From the NCBI GenBank assembly GCA_964017965.1, contig CAXHNV010000003.1:62001-126000 (forward strand): DNA of 64,000 nucleotides, given 5' to 3'. The DNA is from UBA2883 sp964017965 (GTDB lineage Bacteria; Cyanobacteriota; Vampirovibrionia; Gastranaerophilales; Gastranaerophilaceae). A model generated the notes under the pieces. That model searched no databases. It saw only the letters and a program-made list of their open reading frames with translations, and was not told where the DNA came from. The number at the start of each line of letters is the position of its first letter. Positions within the stretch are counted from its first letter, which is position 1. The translations under genes were made by a program, and so were the position numbers. Of this stretch, positions 35,480-44,724 are shown one piece after another.

Positions 35480-35935
35480 ATGTTAAATAGTGTTTCTTTC
35501 GGGTCAAATGCAGGTGTTTTTACAACGCCGGACATCAATAAGCCACAGGCTCATACAAGACCTGCAGCTCAACCACAAGCTGCTCCGGTAGAAGAACCAA
35601 AGAAAAAAGGTAAAGCAGGAAAAGTTATTTTAGGATTAGTAGCAACTGCTGCAGCTGTTGCAGGTTTGTTAGTTGCTGGTAATAAAACAGGTGTTTTAAA
35701 GAATATTGGAAAATATATTCCTGCGTCTATTAAAGATGCAAGCTGGTTACAAGCTGCAAAAGAACCTGTTAAAAAAGCTGTAGCAGGTATGGATAAAGCA
35801 GGCGGTGCAATCGCTGAATATGCAGTTAAAGGTTATGAAGCTGTAAAAGGATATGGAGAAGCAGCTATCGATACAGTTAAAGGCTGGTTCGGTAAAGGTA
35901 CTCCTAAGATTACTATGGATAAACCTGTTGCATAA
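35480..35935 (+). CDS. Small lineage-type protein with one membrane segment (151 aa)
   Basis: It has a short N-terminal motif NSVSFGSN, a Pro/Ala-rich linker, a lysine cluster and one membrane helix (VILGLVATAAAVAGLLVA, 49-66). An Ala/Lys amphipathic tail with repeated AVKGYEAVKGYGEA follows. AGGAGG lies seven bases before the ATG, and a strong terminator follows, so it is a well-expressed single gene. No family is recognised; at least two other proteins in the window share the style of a short soluble head and an Ala/Gly-rich membrane segment. Confidence 0.75.
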   Translation: MLNSVSFGSNAGVFTTPDINKPQAHTRPAAQPQAAPVEEPKKKGKAGKVILGLVATAAAVAGLLVAGNKTGVLKNIGKYIPASIKDASWLQAAKEPVKKAVAGMDKAGGAIAEYAVKGYEAVKGYGEAAIDTVKGWFGKGTPKITMDKPVA

Positions 35936-35967
35936 CAAAATTGTGAATTAAATTATACGAATCTCAA

Positions 35968-35997
35968 ACAAAGTTGCCATAACCATGGCAACTTTGT
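35968..35997 (+). terminator. Intrinsic terminator
   Basis: A perfect 13-bp stem (ACAAAGTTGCCAT with ATGGCAACTTTGT) around an AACC loop is followed by a T-rich stretch. It ends the 35480-35935 gene and separates it from rseP. Confidence 0.85.
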
Positions 35998-36046
35998 TGT
36001 TATTTATTTTTTGTGCTAGAATAAATCCGAGAATGAGGAATATCAC

Positions 36047-37414
36047 ATGTCAATTATTATAATGTTGTTGTTATTGAGTTTATTGATTCTGGTTCACGAA
36101 GCGGGTCACTTTATTGCAGCGCGTGCTTTTGGTATCAAGGTTGATAAATTCGGGTTTGGCTTACCTTTAGGACCAACATTATATGAAAAAAAAGTCGGTG
36201 ATTTAACGATTGTTGTTCACGCATTCTTGCTGGGCGGCTATGTTTCTTTTGCTGAAGATGACAAAGACTGTGATTTGCCTGAGGATTCTCCTGAAAGATT
36301 CTTGAATAAGCCTATCTGGCAACGTTTTATCGTTGTTTCAGCCGGTGTGTTTGCAAACGTTATTTGTGCATTCTTTCTGGTATTATTTTCAGCGCTTGTA
36401 TGGCACCATTTGCCGTCAGGAACATATAATATCGATGTAACTCAAATAGTTGCCCCTAAAGACGCGTCAGTTTGGCAGTCCGGCTTGAAGGTTGGTGACA
36501 GACTTGTATCTGTTAACGGTACAAAGATTAATAATACGGCTTCTCTTTTGACTATAGTTCAGTTGAGTAAGCATAGAGACGGTTATGTTGATTCTCATTT
36601 TGTTGACGCTAATCTGGTCAGATTGAAAAAGCTGAATCCGGCTTTGGAGAAAGACGAGGTTATTCCGCCTGATGTTGCTGTCAGAATCCCTGTGATTTTA
36701 CCGGAAAAACCAGTAAAACTCGAATCTAATGTTGCAAGAGGTATAAAACCTTATAAAGATAATGAATATAAACTCAGTGCCCGTATTTTGAAATTGAGAG
36801 ACGTTATTGACGAATCATCTTGTTATGTTTCTACAGGCGAATATTCATTGAAAGATATTGCAGAAGCGATGTCTGATACTAAAAAACCGTTGAACTTTGT
36901 TGTTAAACGCGGTGAAAAATATTTAGCATTAAAACCAATCTATCCTACAAAAGCCGGTTCTATCGGTATTCAATTCAGTTCAAAAGAAAACCTTATGGAA
37001 ACAACATCTTTATGGAAAGCTATTAAGGGTAGTATTGATTACTTGTATGAAAACACTTACGTTATGCTTGTAGGTTTGAAACAGGCGTTCACCGGAGAAA
37101 TCCCGTTAGCTGATTTGCACGGTATTGTTGCAATTACAAAAGTCGGCGGGGATATTATCAATAACAACGGTATTTTCTATGGCTTGTTGTTGACGGCAAT
37201 TATTTCTATGGATTTGGCGATTGTGAACTTCTTGCCTATTCCTGCTCTCGACGGCGGACATGTCTTGTTCTTGTTGATTGAAAAAATCAGAGGCAGAAGA
37301 GTTTCAGATAAAGTTGTTGAAATGATTGCTAACATCAGTTTCTTTATACTTATTGCGTTAATGGTGTTTGTTATCTTTAACGATATTTACGCGCTTATTA
37401 CGCAAAAGTTATAA
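36047..37414 (+). CDS. rseP: Site-2 intramembrane protease RseP
   Basis: This zinc protease cleaves membrane proteins within the bilayer, classically anti-sigma factors. It has HEAGH (17-21) in the first membrane helix, two PDZ-like regions in the middle, and the LDGGH motif with NFLPIPA near residue 400. The length (455) fits. The region between the PDZ domains is longer and more charged than usual. GAGGAA precedes the ATG. Confidence 0.94.
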   Translation: MSIIIMLLLLSLLILVHEAGHFIAARAFGIKVDKFGFGLPLGPTLYEKKVGDLTIVVHAFLLGGYVSFAEDDKDCDLPEDSPERFLNKPIWQRFIVVSAGVFANVICAFFLVLFSALVWHHLPSGTYNIDVTQIVAPKDASVWQSGLKVGDRLVSVNGTKINNTASLLTIVQLSKHRDGYVDSHFVDANLVRLKKLNPALEKDEVIPPDVAVRIPVILPEKPVKLESNVARGIKPYKDNEYKLSARILKLRDVIDESSCYVSTGEYSLKDIAEAMSDTKKPLNFVVKRGEKYLALKPIYPTKAGSIGIQFSSKENLMETTSLWKAIKGSIDYLYENTYVMLVGLKQAFTGEIPLADLHGIVAITKVGGDIINNNGIFYGLLLTAIISMDLAIVNFLPIPALDGGHVLFLLIEKIRGRRVSDKVVEMIANISFFILIALMVFVIFNDIYALITQKL

Positions 37415-37499
37415 AAATTTTACAAATGCTCGACATTAGAGTATGTTTTATGTATTATAGACACACGTATGATTATAAATAGCAAAAGGAGAATATAAA

Positions 37500-38000
37500 A
37501 TGCAAGTTATATTAAAAAAAGATGTTCAAAACCTTGGTGAAACAGGTGACGTTATAACAGTAAAAGACGGTTATGCGAGAAACTTCCTTGTTCCTAAGAA
37601 CTTAGCTGAAGTTGCTACTGAAGGTGCTTTGAAAAATAGAGAAAAGAACCTTGCAAGAATCAGAGTTAAACAAGAAAAATTACATCAAGAAGCTTTAGAA
37701 AAAGCTCAATTGATTGAAAAAATCGGTACTTTAGAATTATCAGCTAAAGCTGGTGAAAGCGGAAAATTATTCGGTACAATCACTACTAAAAAATTGTGTG
37801 AAGAAATCAAAGACAAACACGATATCGAAATCGATAAGAAAACTGTTTCTTTGAACCACCCAATTAACAAAATCGGTGAATATGTAATGTTAATCAAATT
37901 AACTTCTAAAGTTAAAACTGAATTAAACATTACTGTTACAGCTTCTGAAATCGTTAAAGAATCTATTGAAGAAGAAGTTGAAGAAACAACAGAAGAATAA
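37500..38000 (+). CDS. rplI: Ribosomal protein bL9
   Basis: Signature MQVILKKDVQNLGETGDVI and GYARNFLVPKNLA mark the N-terminal rRNA-binding domain; a long helix and a C-terminal domain follow. At 166 residues it is a little longer than most L9, because of an acidic tail (EEEVEETTEE). AAAGGAGA precedes the ATG and a terminator follows. Confidence 0.97.
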   Translation: MQVILKKDVQNLGETGDVITVKDGYARNFLVPKNLAEVATEGALKNREKNLARIRVKQEKLHQEALEKAQLIEKIGTLELSAKAGESGKLFGTITTKKLCEEIKDKHDIEIDKKTVSLNHPINKIGEYVMLIKLTSKVKTELNITVTASEIVKESIEEEVEETTEE

Positions 38001-38020
38001 TTATTTAAAGATTTATATCA

Positions 38021-38054
38021 AAAAGACCGGAGAACAACACTCCGGTCTTTTTTA
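38021..38054 (+). terminator. Intrinsic terminator after rplI
   Basis: Stem AAAAAGACCGGAG with CTCCGGTCTTTTTT around a short loop, ending in a T run. Confidence 0.92.
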
Positions 38055-38083
38055 TTTGTTGAATTTATTGTAGAATATAAATT

Positions 38084-39226
38084 ATGAGAAAGTTATTTAC
38101 GTTACTTTTATATTTAATATGTTTGGCGGGGCTGGTATTTGTAGGAGTTTTCAAAAAAGACTGGGTTCAAAGAAATGTTATAAACAAGATTGAAGGTATG
38201 TATTTTGTTTATAAAGGAGACAGGGCTTATCGTCATCATAAACTTTCTTATGCAATTGATTATTATAATCATGGTCTTGAGTTATACCCGTCTCATTATT
38301 CTGCGTGGTATAACCTCGGCAATATTTATGTCGCTTACGAAGATTTTTACGCAGCTGTTCAAGCTTATGAACAGGCTATTAAATATAACGACAAGTACGT
38401 TGTTGCAAGGATGAATTTAGGTATTATTCAGGCTGAAAAACTCGGTAACTTTGATGCTGCAATTGAGCAGTACGAAGCTATTATTAACAAAAAATACCTT
38501 CCTATAACAATCCCGTTTATCTATAGTAACAAAAAGAGTTCAAAGATAAACAGGGGTTTAGCTTATTATAATATGGGACGTGCTTACAGACAAAAGGCTG
38601 TATATATGGGTGCAGAAGGATTTGGTGATTCAACTCTTTCAACACCGTTATTGCTAAAATCTGCTGAAGCTTATGAAGAAGCGGCAAAGATTTTGAATAA
38701 AAACTCTGATGTCAGATATAACCTTGCTCTTGACTATCATTTAATGGGTAACTATCGTGATGCAGGTAAGAACTATTGTAAAGCGATTAAACTATCGCCG
38801 ATGAACTATGAAGCGCATTATAACCTTGCTATTTTATTACGCAGGATGAAGTATTTTAAGGCGTCATTAGAAGAACTCGAAAAAGCTGCATTGCTTGTGT
38901 CTACCGCTAATTCTACAGTCAATGCCGAGTATATTTTCGGGATTTTATCAGAAGTTTCACATTCTTATATCGATTTCGGAATGGATCCAAGATATATGGA
39001 CCCTACAGAAAACGACGATCAGGATATCGATGCAAGCGGTAAGGTTATAAAAAAGAAGAAAAAGAAAAAAGATAAAAACAAAAAAGACGATAAAGAAGAA
39101 TCTTTCGTTTATATAAATGAAGAAGGGAAAATAGCTCCGAGCGCTAATATTGATAATATTATGTTGAAGAATATGAGTAAATGCGCAGGGTATTCATATT
39201 TTAAGGACGAGGTAAATGGCTATTAG
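38084..39226 (+). CDS. Membrane-anchored TPR protein
   Basis: A single N-terminal membrane helix (LFTLLLYLICLAGLVFVGVF) is followed by at least five TPR units (for example YSAWYNLGNIYVAYEDFYAA). A lysine-rich segment (KKKKKKDKNKKDDKEE) near residue 330 precedes a short C-terminal tail. It is probably a periplasmic-facing scaffold. Its end overlaps the diguanylate cyclase start by 11 bases, so the two are coexpressed. Confidence 0.82.
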   Translation: MRKLFTLLLYLICLAGLVFVGVFKKDWVQRNVINKIEGMYFVYKGDRAYRHHKLSYAIDYYNHGLELYPSHYSAWYNLGNIYVAYEDFYAAVQAYEQAIKYNDKYVVARMNLGIIQAEKLGNFDAAIEQYEAIINKKYLPITIPFIYSNKKSSKINRGLAYYNMGRAYRQKAVYMGAEGFGDSTLSTPLLLKSAEAYEEAAKILNKNSDVRYNLALDYHLMGNYRDAGKNYCKAIKLSPMNYEAHYNLAILLRRMKYFKASLEELEKAALLVSTANSTVNAEYIFGILSEVSHSYIDFGMDPRYMDPTENDDQDIDASGKVIKKKKKKKDKNKKDDKEESFVYINEEGKIAPSANIDNIMLKNMSKCAGYSYFKDEVNGY

Positions 39227-40640
39227 AGATAACGGGTTGTTGTATGCTCTTATTGAACAAATTGCTAATAACAATGATATAGAATCGCTTGTTGATATTA
39301 TAAAGATTAACTTGTCTGATATGTTTGAGGTTGGAGAGTTTAACCTTTTTTATTTTGATAACCGGTCTAAAAAATTGTGTGATGTTCTTAACGGATTTGA
39401 ACCGGCTGAGGATTATTTTTCACAAGAAAAACTCACTGCTTTTGAACAAATGCAAAGAATGTTTGAAAAAAGACGATTTATTTTAAACGATGATGTTACT
39501 GTTCCTGAAGATGTTTTTGATACAGGTGATTATGTTGTTAAATCGTTATGTTTTGCACTTAATACAGACGGCGAAAATAACGGATTTTTAAGACTGAAAC
39601 TTAAACAAAAACAAGATGTATCTTTTGATGAGATTATGTTTTTACAGACTGTAGCTTCTGTTTTAGCTGTTAAGGTTAATAATATTGTTTTGGATAAGAA
39701 GCTTGAGACTAATCTCGAGTTTTATAAATCGATGAAAGATATCGCTAAGATTATTGAGACGCAATATGATTATCAATATATTATTCCTCTTATTGGTGAG
39801 ATGATAGACAAGTTTGTTATGAATCATCTTATATACATCTTTTTGAAACAGGATGATAAGTTTACGCTTTATTGGCCGAATGCTTGTTGGAACAAGCAGG
39901 TTTATGAAATGATGAACGAGTTATCTGTTGAAAACAGTGTTATTTTATCAGAGAATAAAAAGACTGGTGTGTTTGCTCTTGTTGGTGAAGAAGGTATTGT
40001 CGGTTGTATTGTTGCGCATAGTACAATGGATAAATTAACCGACAGTGAGGTTAATTATATAACTGAGCTTACTGCTCAATCTGCTGTTACTATTGAGAAA
40101 GCTAATGTTTATTCAGAGATGTTGAAAAATGCTACAATGGACGCTTTAACGGGGTTAAATAACAGACGTCAGTTTGAGACAAGGTTAAAAGAACAGTATT
40201 CTATTGCTAACCGTCAAGACACACCTTTGTGTGCGATTATGACGGATATTGATTTCTTTAAGAAGTTTAATGATAACTACGGACACTCGGTCGGAGATGC
40301 GGTTTTGAAATCAACGGCTAACGTTATTAAGGCTGAACTTCGGGAGTATGATATCCCTTCAAGATACGGCGGAGAGGAGTTCTGTATATTGCTTCCGAAT
40401 ACTTCTATAAATGAAGCGAGAGTTGTTGCTGAGCGTTTAAGGTTCGCGGTTGAAAATTCTAAATTGGATGTTAAATCAGAAAAAACTTCACAGGTTGAGA
40501 ATATAAGTGTTACAATTAGTGTGGGCTTAGCTCAGCTTGATATTAAAGATATGCCTGAGGATTTATATATGAAAGCCGATAAAGCTTTATATGACGCTAA
40601 AGAGGGTGGAAGAAACAGGGTTATAGTTTATGAAAAATAG
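39216..40640 (+). CDS. GAF-type diguanylate cyclase
   Basis: The N-terminal 300 residues look like two GAF domains, and the rest is a GGDEF domain with DALTGLNNRR, IMTDIDFFKKFND and the active site RYGGEEF. REYD five residues before GGEEF matches the allosteric I-site RxxD. It should make cyclic di-GMP under product control. GAGGTAA precedes the ATG inside the TPR gene. Confidence 0.93.
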   Translation: MAIRDNGLLYALIEQIANNNDIESLVDIIKINLSDMFEVGEFNLFYFDNRSKKLCDVLNGFEPAEDYFSQEKLTAFEQMQRMFEKRRFILNDDVTVPEDVFDTGDYVVKSLCFALNTDGENNGFLRLKLKQKQDVSFDEIMFLQTVASVLAVKVNNIVLDKKLETNLEFYKSMKDIAKIIETQYDYQYIIPLIGEMIDKFVMNHLIYIFLKQDDKFTLYWPNACWNKQVYEMMNELSVENSVILSENKKTGVFALVGEEGIVGCIVAHSTMDKLTDSEVNYITELTAQSAVTIEKANVYSEMLKNATMDALTGLNNRRQFETRLKEQYSIANRQDTPLCAIMTDIDFFKKFNDNYGHSVGDAVLKSTANVIKAELREYDIPSRYGGEEFCILLPNTSINEARVVAERLRFAVENSKLDVKSEKTSQVENISVTISVGLAQLDIKDMPEDLYMKADKALYDAKEGGRNRVIVYEK

Positions 40641-41103
40641 TTATAAAAAAACGTGTTATTCAATGGAAGATACAAAAGAGCTTGCAAAAAACTTTGCCAA
40701 TCTTACTAAAGACGGCTGTTTTGTTAACTTGTTCGGTGATATCGGTGCGGGAAAGACCGCGTTTGTGAGACTTGTTGCTGAGGCTCTGGATATCAAAGAA
40801 AAGGTTACAAGCCCGAGTTTTACTATTTTGAATGAATACCATACAGGCGCTATACCTATTTATCATTTTGATTTGTATAGACTTGAGCATGTTGGGATTA
40901 AGACGATTACTGATGAATTGCGAGAGTATTCTGAGGGTAAGAATTTGACTTTTGTTGAATGGGCAGAGTTTTCTCAGGGTGAGGTTCCATTTGATAGGAT
41001 TGAGGTTAATGTTACTTATGACGACGATGACAACAGGTGTTATGAATTCTGTGCAGTCGGGGCGAAGAATGAAGAAGTTATTGAGGGGTTGAAAAAGTGT
41101 TAA
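40630..41103 (+). CDS. tsaE: tRNA threonylcarbamoyladenosine protein TsaE
   Basis: The 157-residue ATPase has Walker A LFGDIGAGKTAFVR and the family segment SPSFTILNEY. It partners TsaB/TsaD in forming t6A37 on tRNAs that read ANN codons. It overlaps the diguanylate cyclase gene by 11 bases and tsaB by seven. Confidence 0.95.
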   Translation: MKNSYKKTCYSMEDTKELAKNFANLTKDGCFVNLFGDIGAGKTAFVRLVAEALDIKEKVTSPSFTILNEYHTGAIPIYHFDLYRLEHVGIKTITDELREYSEGKNLTFVEWAEFSQGEVPFDRIEVNVTYDDDDNRCYEFCAVGAKNEEVIEGLKKC

Positions 41104-41726
41104 TACTGGCATTTGATACGTGTTTGGATAAGACATATATTGTGTTGAGAACTGAGGATAAGGTTTTGGCATCTGAGGTTATTGAATCTAATGAGAAGAA
41201 CTATCATTCTGCGTATTTGATATCTACTATAAAGCGCGTTATTAAAGAAAACGGACTTGAACCTAAGGATATAGGCGCTATTGGGATAAATGTCGGACCG
41301 GGCAGCTTTACGGGGATAAGAGCCTGCACTACGGTTGCCAGAGTTATGGCACAGCAGCTGGGTTGTAAGGCTGTTGGGGTTTCTTCTCTCGAGATTCTGT
41401 CTAAGGCTGATGATGATAACTCGGTTGTGGCTTTGGATGCGAGGAAAAATAAGGCTTATTTCTACGATAGCAAAGCTGGCGGATTGCTTGGTGCTGTTGA
41501 ATTAGAAGAGGTTGATGAGAGAGTTAAGGGCAGAACTGTTATCACTGATGACAGGTTGATTGAGAGGTTTAAGCCTCTGGCAGAGAAGGTTGTCTCTTAT
41601 CAACAGATGAACTATGAGCTCGGGGTGATATTGTCAGAGCTTGTTATTGAAAAGTTGAAGACAGAAGACGGGAACTGGGCAAAGGTGCTGCCATTGTATA
41701 TTCAGCCGCCTCCTGTGAATGTTTAG
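41097..41726 (+). CDS. tsaB: tRNA threonylcarbamoyladenosine protein TsaB
   Basis: It begins LILAFDTCLDKTYI and has the family segment GINVGPGSFTGIRACTTVA, followed by the ASKHA fold. TsaB is the non-catalytic partner of TsaD. The GTG at 41097 lies inside the tsaE end. A bidirectional terminator follows. Confidence 0.95.
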   Translation: MLILAFDTCLDKTYIVLRTEDKVLASEVIESNEKNYHSAYLISTIKRVIKENGLEPKDIGAIGINVGPGSFTGIRACTTVARVMAQQLGCKAVGVSSLEILSKADDDNSVVALDARKNKAYFYDSKAGGLLGAVELEEVDERVKGRTVITDDRLIERFKPLAEKVVSYQQMNYELGVILSELVIEKLKTEDGNWAKVLPLYIQPPPVNV

Positions 41727-41743
41727 TTTTTTAAGATAAAAAG

Positions 41744-41768
41744 AGGGCGGAACCGAAGGTTCCGCCCT
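41744..41768. terminator. Bidirectional terminator between tsaB and the SLH gene
   Basis: Perfect stem AGGGCGGAACC with GGTTCCGCCCT around GAA. A/T-rich flanks suit both converging genes. Confidence 0.85.
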
Positions 41769-41789
41769 TGATTTAATATATAGAGTTGA

Positions 41790-43082
41790 TTATTTATTGT
41801 TTATACTTGCGTCATCAAGTAAGATAACCATTACTTGTTCGCCTTTTTTAGCTTTGTAGTGAAGTCCCGGTGTTAATAGACCTGTTATTAGACCTACAGA
41901 GCAGCCTACAGGGATACCTATTGCGAAACCTACGCCGAGTTTAGCCGGATTAGGAATGAACGCAAACCCTGTACCAACGCCGGCACCGACGATACCCATT
42001 GTTACGGTTGCACCGAATAACTTCCAGAAAGTCATCCATGGGCCTTCTTTGAGTGTGCAATCTTTTGTAAACGGTTTACCGCACATGCTGTAGCATCTGC
42101 CGTCAGGTAGAGCTATGGTTTTGTATACGAGGTGTACACGAGCGTTTTTGTTGAATTTTTTAGGTGAAACGATTCTTGTAACTTCTGCGATTATTTTAGT
42201 GTTTTGCGGAAGTAATAGAGAACCTTCATCTGTGTAAAGAGCTTCCGGTAAAACGAAGTTTACGATATCGCCTGCTTTGTGGCATTTTGACGCAAAACAT
42301 TCGTCGAAAGAAACTACTATAACGTTACCTTTGCAAACTACTTTACGAAGGTTAGTTATTTTTACGGTATTATTTGGAGCGTCTTTACAAACACTAAGGT
42401 GTTCTGTACCTAATACTGTTTCGACTTCGCCTACGTATTGCGGTTTAACACAGGTTGTAAGCTTGTTTTGAAGTTGAGCAAGGATTACGGCACATTCCGC
42501 TTTTGTTAGTGGTCTGTTTGGCTCAAGTTTATCAGGATTTGGGTAATTAACATAGATACCGTAGTTAATTGTTTTAGCGTATTCTTGTTGAGACCAGCTT
42601 GGAATTTCGTTACGGTCTGAGAATTTGTTTAGGACACTTGTGTCTGTGCATTTTTCTTTTGTTATGTGGCTAATAACTGATACACATTCAGAACGAAGCA
42701 GAGCTTGATTTGGCTTGAATGTTCCGTCAGGGTAGCCGTAGACGAGTCCTAATCTGTCTGAGCGCATAATGTCGTTGTAACAAGGGTCAGCGACAGATAA
42801 GTCAGAGTATTTGTTAGGAGTTGTTATATCTAGGTTGTCGTTACGAAGCACTTTTAGAAGTGCGGATACGAATTCACCTCTTGAGATAGCTAAATCGGGG
42901 TGGAAGTTGCAGCATTCATCTACTGAAAGTAGACCTTCAGCGGTTACGTATTCTATAGCTGATTTAGCCCAGTAATCGTTAGAAACATCTTTAATTTTGC
43001 AACATTGTGGTGCTGCTAATACGGGGGAAATGTTCAGACCCAGCAGACTGGCAACCAGTGTGGTCGCAACAAATTTTTTCAT
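41790..43082 (-). CDS. S-layer-homology envelope protein
   Basis: Starting at ATG 43082 (AGAGGA upstream), the protein has a signal peptide (MKKFVATTLVASLLGLNISP...LAA). Three SLH-like repeats follow (DYWAKSAIEYVTAEGLL, SRGEFVSALLKVL, GYPDGTFKPNQALLRSE), a beta-rich domain with several cysteines, and a glycine-rich hydrophobic C-terminus (GIVGAGVGTGFAFIP). SLH domains tether proteins to wall polymers. In outer-membrane bacteria with SLH porins this links wall and outer membrane. The C-terminal glycine zipper suggests membrane insertion, but no porin barrel is evident. Confidence 0.85.
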   Translation of the reverse strand: MKKFVATTLVASLLGLNISPVLAAPQCCKIKDVSNDYWAKSAIEYVTAEGLLSVDECCNFHPDLAISRGEFVSALLKVLRNDNLDITTPNKYSDLSVADPCYNDIMRSDRLGLVYGYPDGTFKPNQALLRSECVSVISHITKEKCTDTSVLNKFSDRNEIPSWSQQEYAKTINYGIYVNYPNPDKLEPNRPLTKAECAVILAQLQNKLTTCVKPQYVGEVETVLGTEHLSVCKDAPNNTVKITNLRKVVCKGNVIVVSFDECFASKCHKAGDIVNFVLPEALYTDEGSLLLPQNTKIIAEVTRIVSPKKFNKNARVHLVYKTIALPDGRCYSMCGKPFTKDCTLKEGPWMTFWKLFGATVTMGIVGAGVGTGFAFIPNPAKLGVGFAIGIPVGCSVGLITGLLTPGLHYKAKKGEQVMVILLDDASINNK

Positions 43083-43164
43083 GATAGTTGTCCTCTTACT
43101 TATAGTACTTAAAATTGACATGAGTATTATATAATATTTCTTAAAATTTTGCAACAAAGTATAA

Positions 43165-43200
43165 AAACAGGGGGTTGGATATTCATCCAACCCCCTGTTT
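43165..43200. terminator. Terminator shared in sequence with the one at 46008
   Basis: A 16-bp perfect stem (AAACAGGGGGTTGGAT with its complement) around ATTC. It ends the minus-strand paralogue at 43217; an identical core ends the plus-strand paralogue. Confidence 0.9.
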
Positions 43201-43216
43201 TTTGTTTAAGATTTTA

Positions 43217-44473
43217 TTATGCAGCAGCTCCTGTTGTTGTAGTTTTATTTTCTTTATCGTCTTTTGGTTTGTTAGAAAGACCTTCTTTGTTACCTGAAAC
43301 AGCATCACCTGCCGCTTCTTCAGCTTCTGCTTGAGATTCAGCTGCAGCATCATCTGATTCAGCAAATGCACCTTCGGTTTCAGTTGTATATTGATCTTGT
43401 TGAGAAATCATATCATTTAAGCTATTAACGTGTTCTTGCATATCGCCACCGGCAGAACCGCATTCAAATTCACCTTTAGCCTTGTTGGTCATTGTTGATA
43501 AACTAGTACCAAATAACGCACCACAAACTGCATACGTTATTTTTGCACCTATTGATGCAGGCCCATCAATAGGAATTCCTAGAGCCCATATTTTAGGACA
43601 ATGAGATGTTGAACACATATACATTGCAGCGACACCTAATGCTAATATAGCCGCGTTAACTGTTGCAACTGCTCCCATTGCAGTACCACCTTTCAAGAAA
43701 TCAGATACTGTTTGACCGGATTCTGCACAGCCTATTGATGTAGCGTTCATAGCACGGTATTCTTCAATACCTTCACTTGTTTCTTTTAATTCATCTTCAA
43801 GCTGTGAATTATCTTGTTCTGATAGAGCTTTCATCTGTTCTTTTAATGCTTGTGCTCCATTAGTATCACCCATAGCTACAGCTGAATCATATTGCATTTG
43901 CAGATCTGCACCTTGTGATACTTGAGTATTTACTGTTGTTGTCAATTTGTCTTGTTGTTCACCATACAATTCAATATCTTCGTTCATCATTTCCATTGAA
44001 TTAGCAAGACCGTCATTACAGTTATCCAAGGTTTGATTTGTCTGATCAGAAGCCTCTTTTGCAGCTGTACGTTCTTTGTAAGCACTGTCAAACATTTTAG
44101 AGAATATAATAGATGCCCCAGCACAAGCTGCTGCACAAATACTAAGTACAAGAGCAGTGAAACCATCAGATATACTTGCAACATTTGCCAAAGCAGTTGT
44201 TGCAACTACTGAAGCCATATTACCACCAGTTACACCAGTAGCATTTCCACCTTGTTTTTTATCGGCACCGTCGGTATTGATTTTATCTTTACCGGCTTCT
44301 TTATTTGTTTTGACATCATACTGTACTTCGTCCATTTCTTCCGGACTTAAGTATGATTCACACTTTGTTTGTTGTAATTTATTCAATTCTACTTCGCCAC
44401 GTTTCCACGCAACATATATCTCTTTTGCGTTTCCTTTGGTAATATTTCCGTAACCGTCAACTGCGATTGCCAT
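43217..44473 (-). CDS. Paralogue A of an unknown secreted or membrane coiled-coil protein
   Basis: About 418 residues starting MAIAVDGYGNITKGN. The first 70 residues are nearly identical to the plus-strand paralogue at 44725. Then come a Gly/Ala-rich hydrophobic segment, a coiled coil (NQTLDN...QLEDELKET), a second hydrophobic pair of helices with cysteines, and an Ala/Glu-rich tail (AAESQAEAEEAAGDAVSG). The hydrophobic parts differ most between the paralogues. No signal peptide or family is recognised. The architecture is broadly like helical translocator proteins, but that is only resemblance. The ATG at 44473 follows GGAGAG. Confidence 0.75.
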   Translation of the reverse strand: MAIAVDGYGNITKGNAKEIYVAWKRGEVELNKLQQTKCESYLSPEEMDEVQYDVKTNKEAGKDKINTDGADKKQGGNATGVTGGNMASVVATTALANVASISDGFTALVLSICAAACAGASIIFSKMFDSAYKERTAAKEASDQTNQTLDNCNDGLANSMEMMNEDIELYGEQQDKLTTTVNTQVSQGADLQMQYDSAVAMGDTNGAQALKEQMKALSEQDNSQLEDELKETSEGIEEYRAMNATSIGCAESGQTVSDFLKGGTAMGAVATVNAAILALGVAAMYMCSTSHCPKIWALGIPIDGPASIGAKITYAVCGALFGTSLSTMTNKAKGEFECGSAGGDMQEHVNSLNDMISQQDQYTTETEGAFAESDDAAAESQAEAEEAAGDAVSGNKEGLSNKPKDDKENKTTTTGAAA

Positions 44474-44495
44474 GCGAAGCTCTCCTTTTTTTGAA

Positions 44496-44521
44496 TGTAA
44501 CACAATATTTATTGTGTTACA
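44496..44521. promoter_or_regulatory. Palindrome in the leader of paralogue A
   Basis: Perfect 12-bp arms (TGTAACACAATA) around a two-base centre, lying about 22 bases upstream of the ATG. The same palindrome occurs at 44679-44704 before the other paralogue. It could be an operator or a 5' mRNA hairpin. Confidence 0.65.
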
Positions 44522-44574
44522 TTCTTTTAAAAATAAATCTTTAAAAAATAAAGCTTTTAAAATGTTTTTATAAG

Positions 44575-44614
44575 AACAATAGTGTATGTAAACAAATGTA
44601 ACAATAGTGTATGT
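44575..44614. repeat. Direct repeat between the divergent paralogues
   Basis: AACAATAGTGTATGT occurs at 44575-44589 and 44600-44614, 25 bp apart, in the shared promoter region. Likely regulator sites; the regulator is unknown. Confidence 0.5.
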
Positions 44615-44678
44615 GCTTGAAATCAGCAGAAGATTTTAAACTTTTTATATATAACAGTAAGATTCTATATGTTTATTA

Positions 44679-44704
44679 TGTAACACAATAAATATTGTGT
44701 TACA
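44679..44704. promoter_or_regulatory. Palindrome in the leader of paralogue B
   Basis: Same 12-bp-arm palindrome as at 44496-44521, about 20 bases before the ATG of the plus-strand paralogue and directly before its GGAGAG ribosome site. Confidence 0.65.
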
Positions 44705-44724
44705 TCGAAAAAGGAGAGCTTCGC

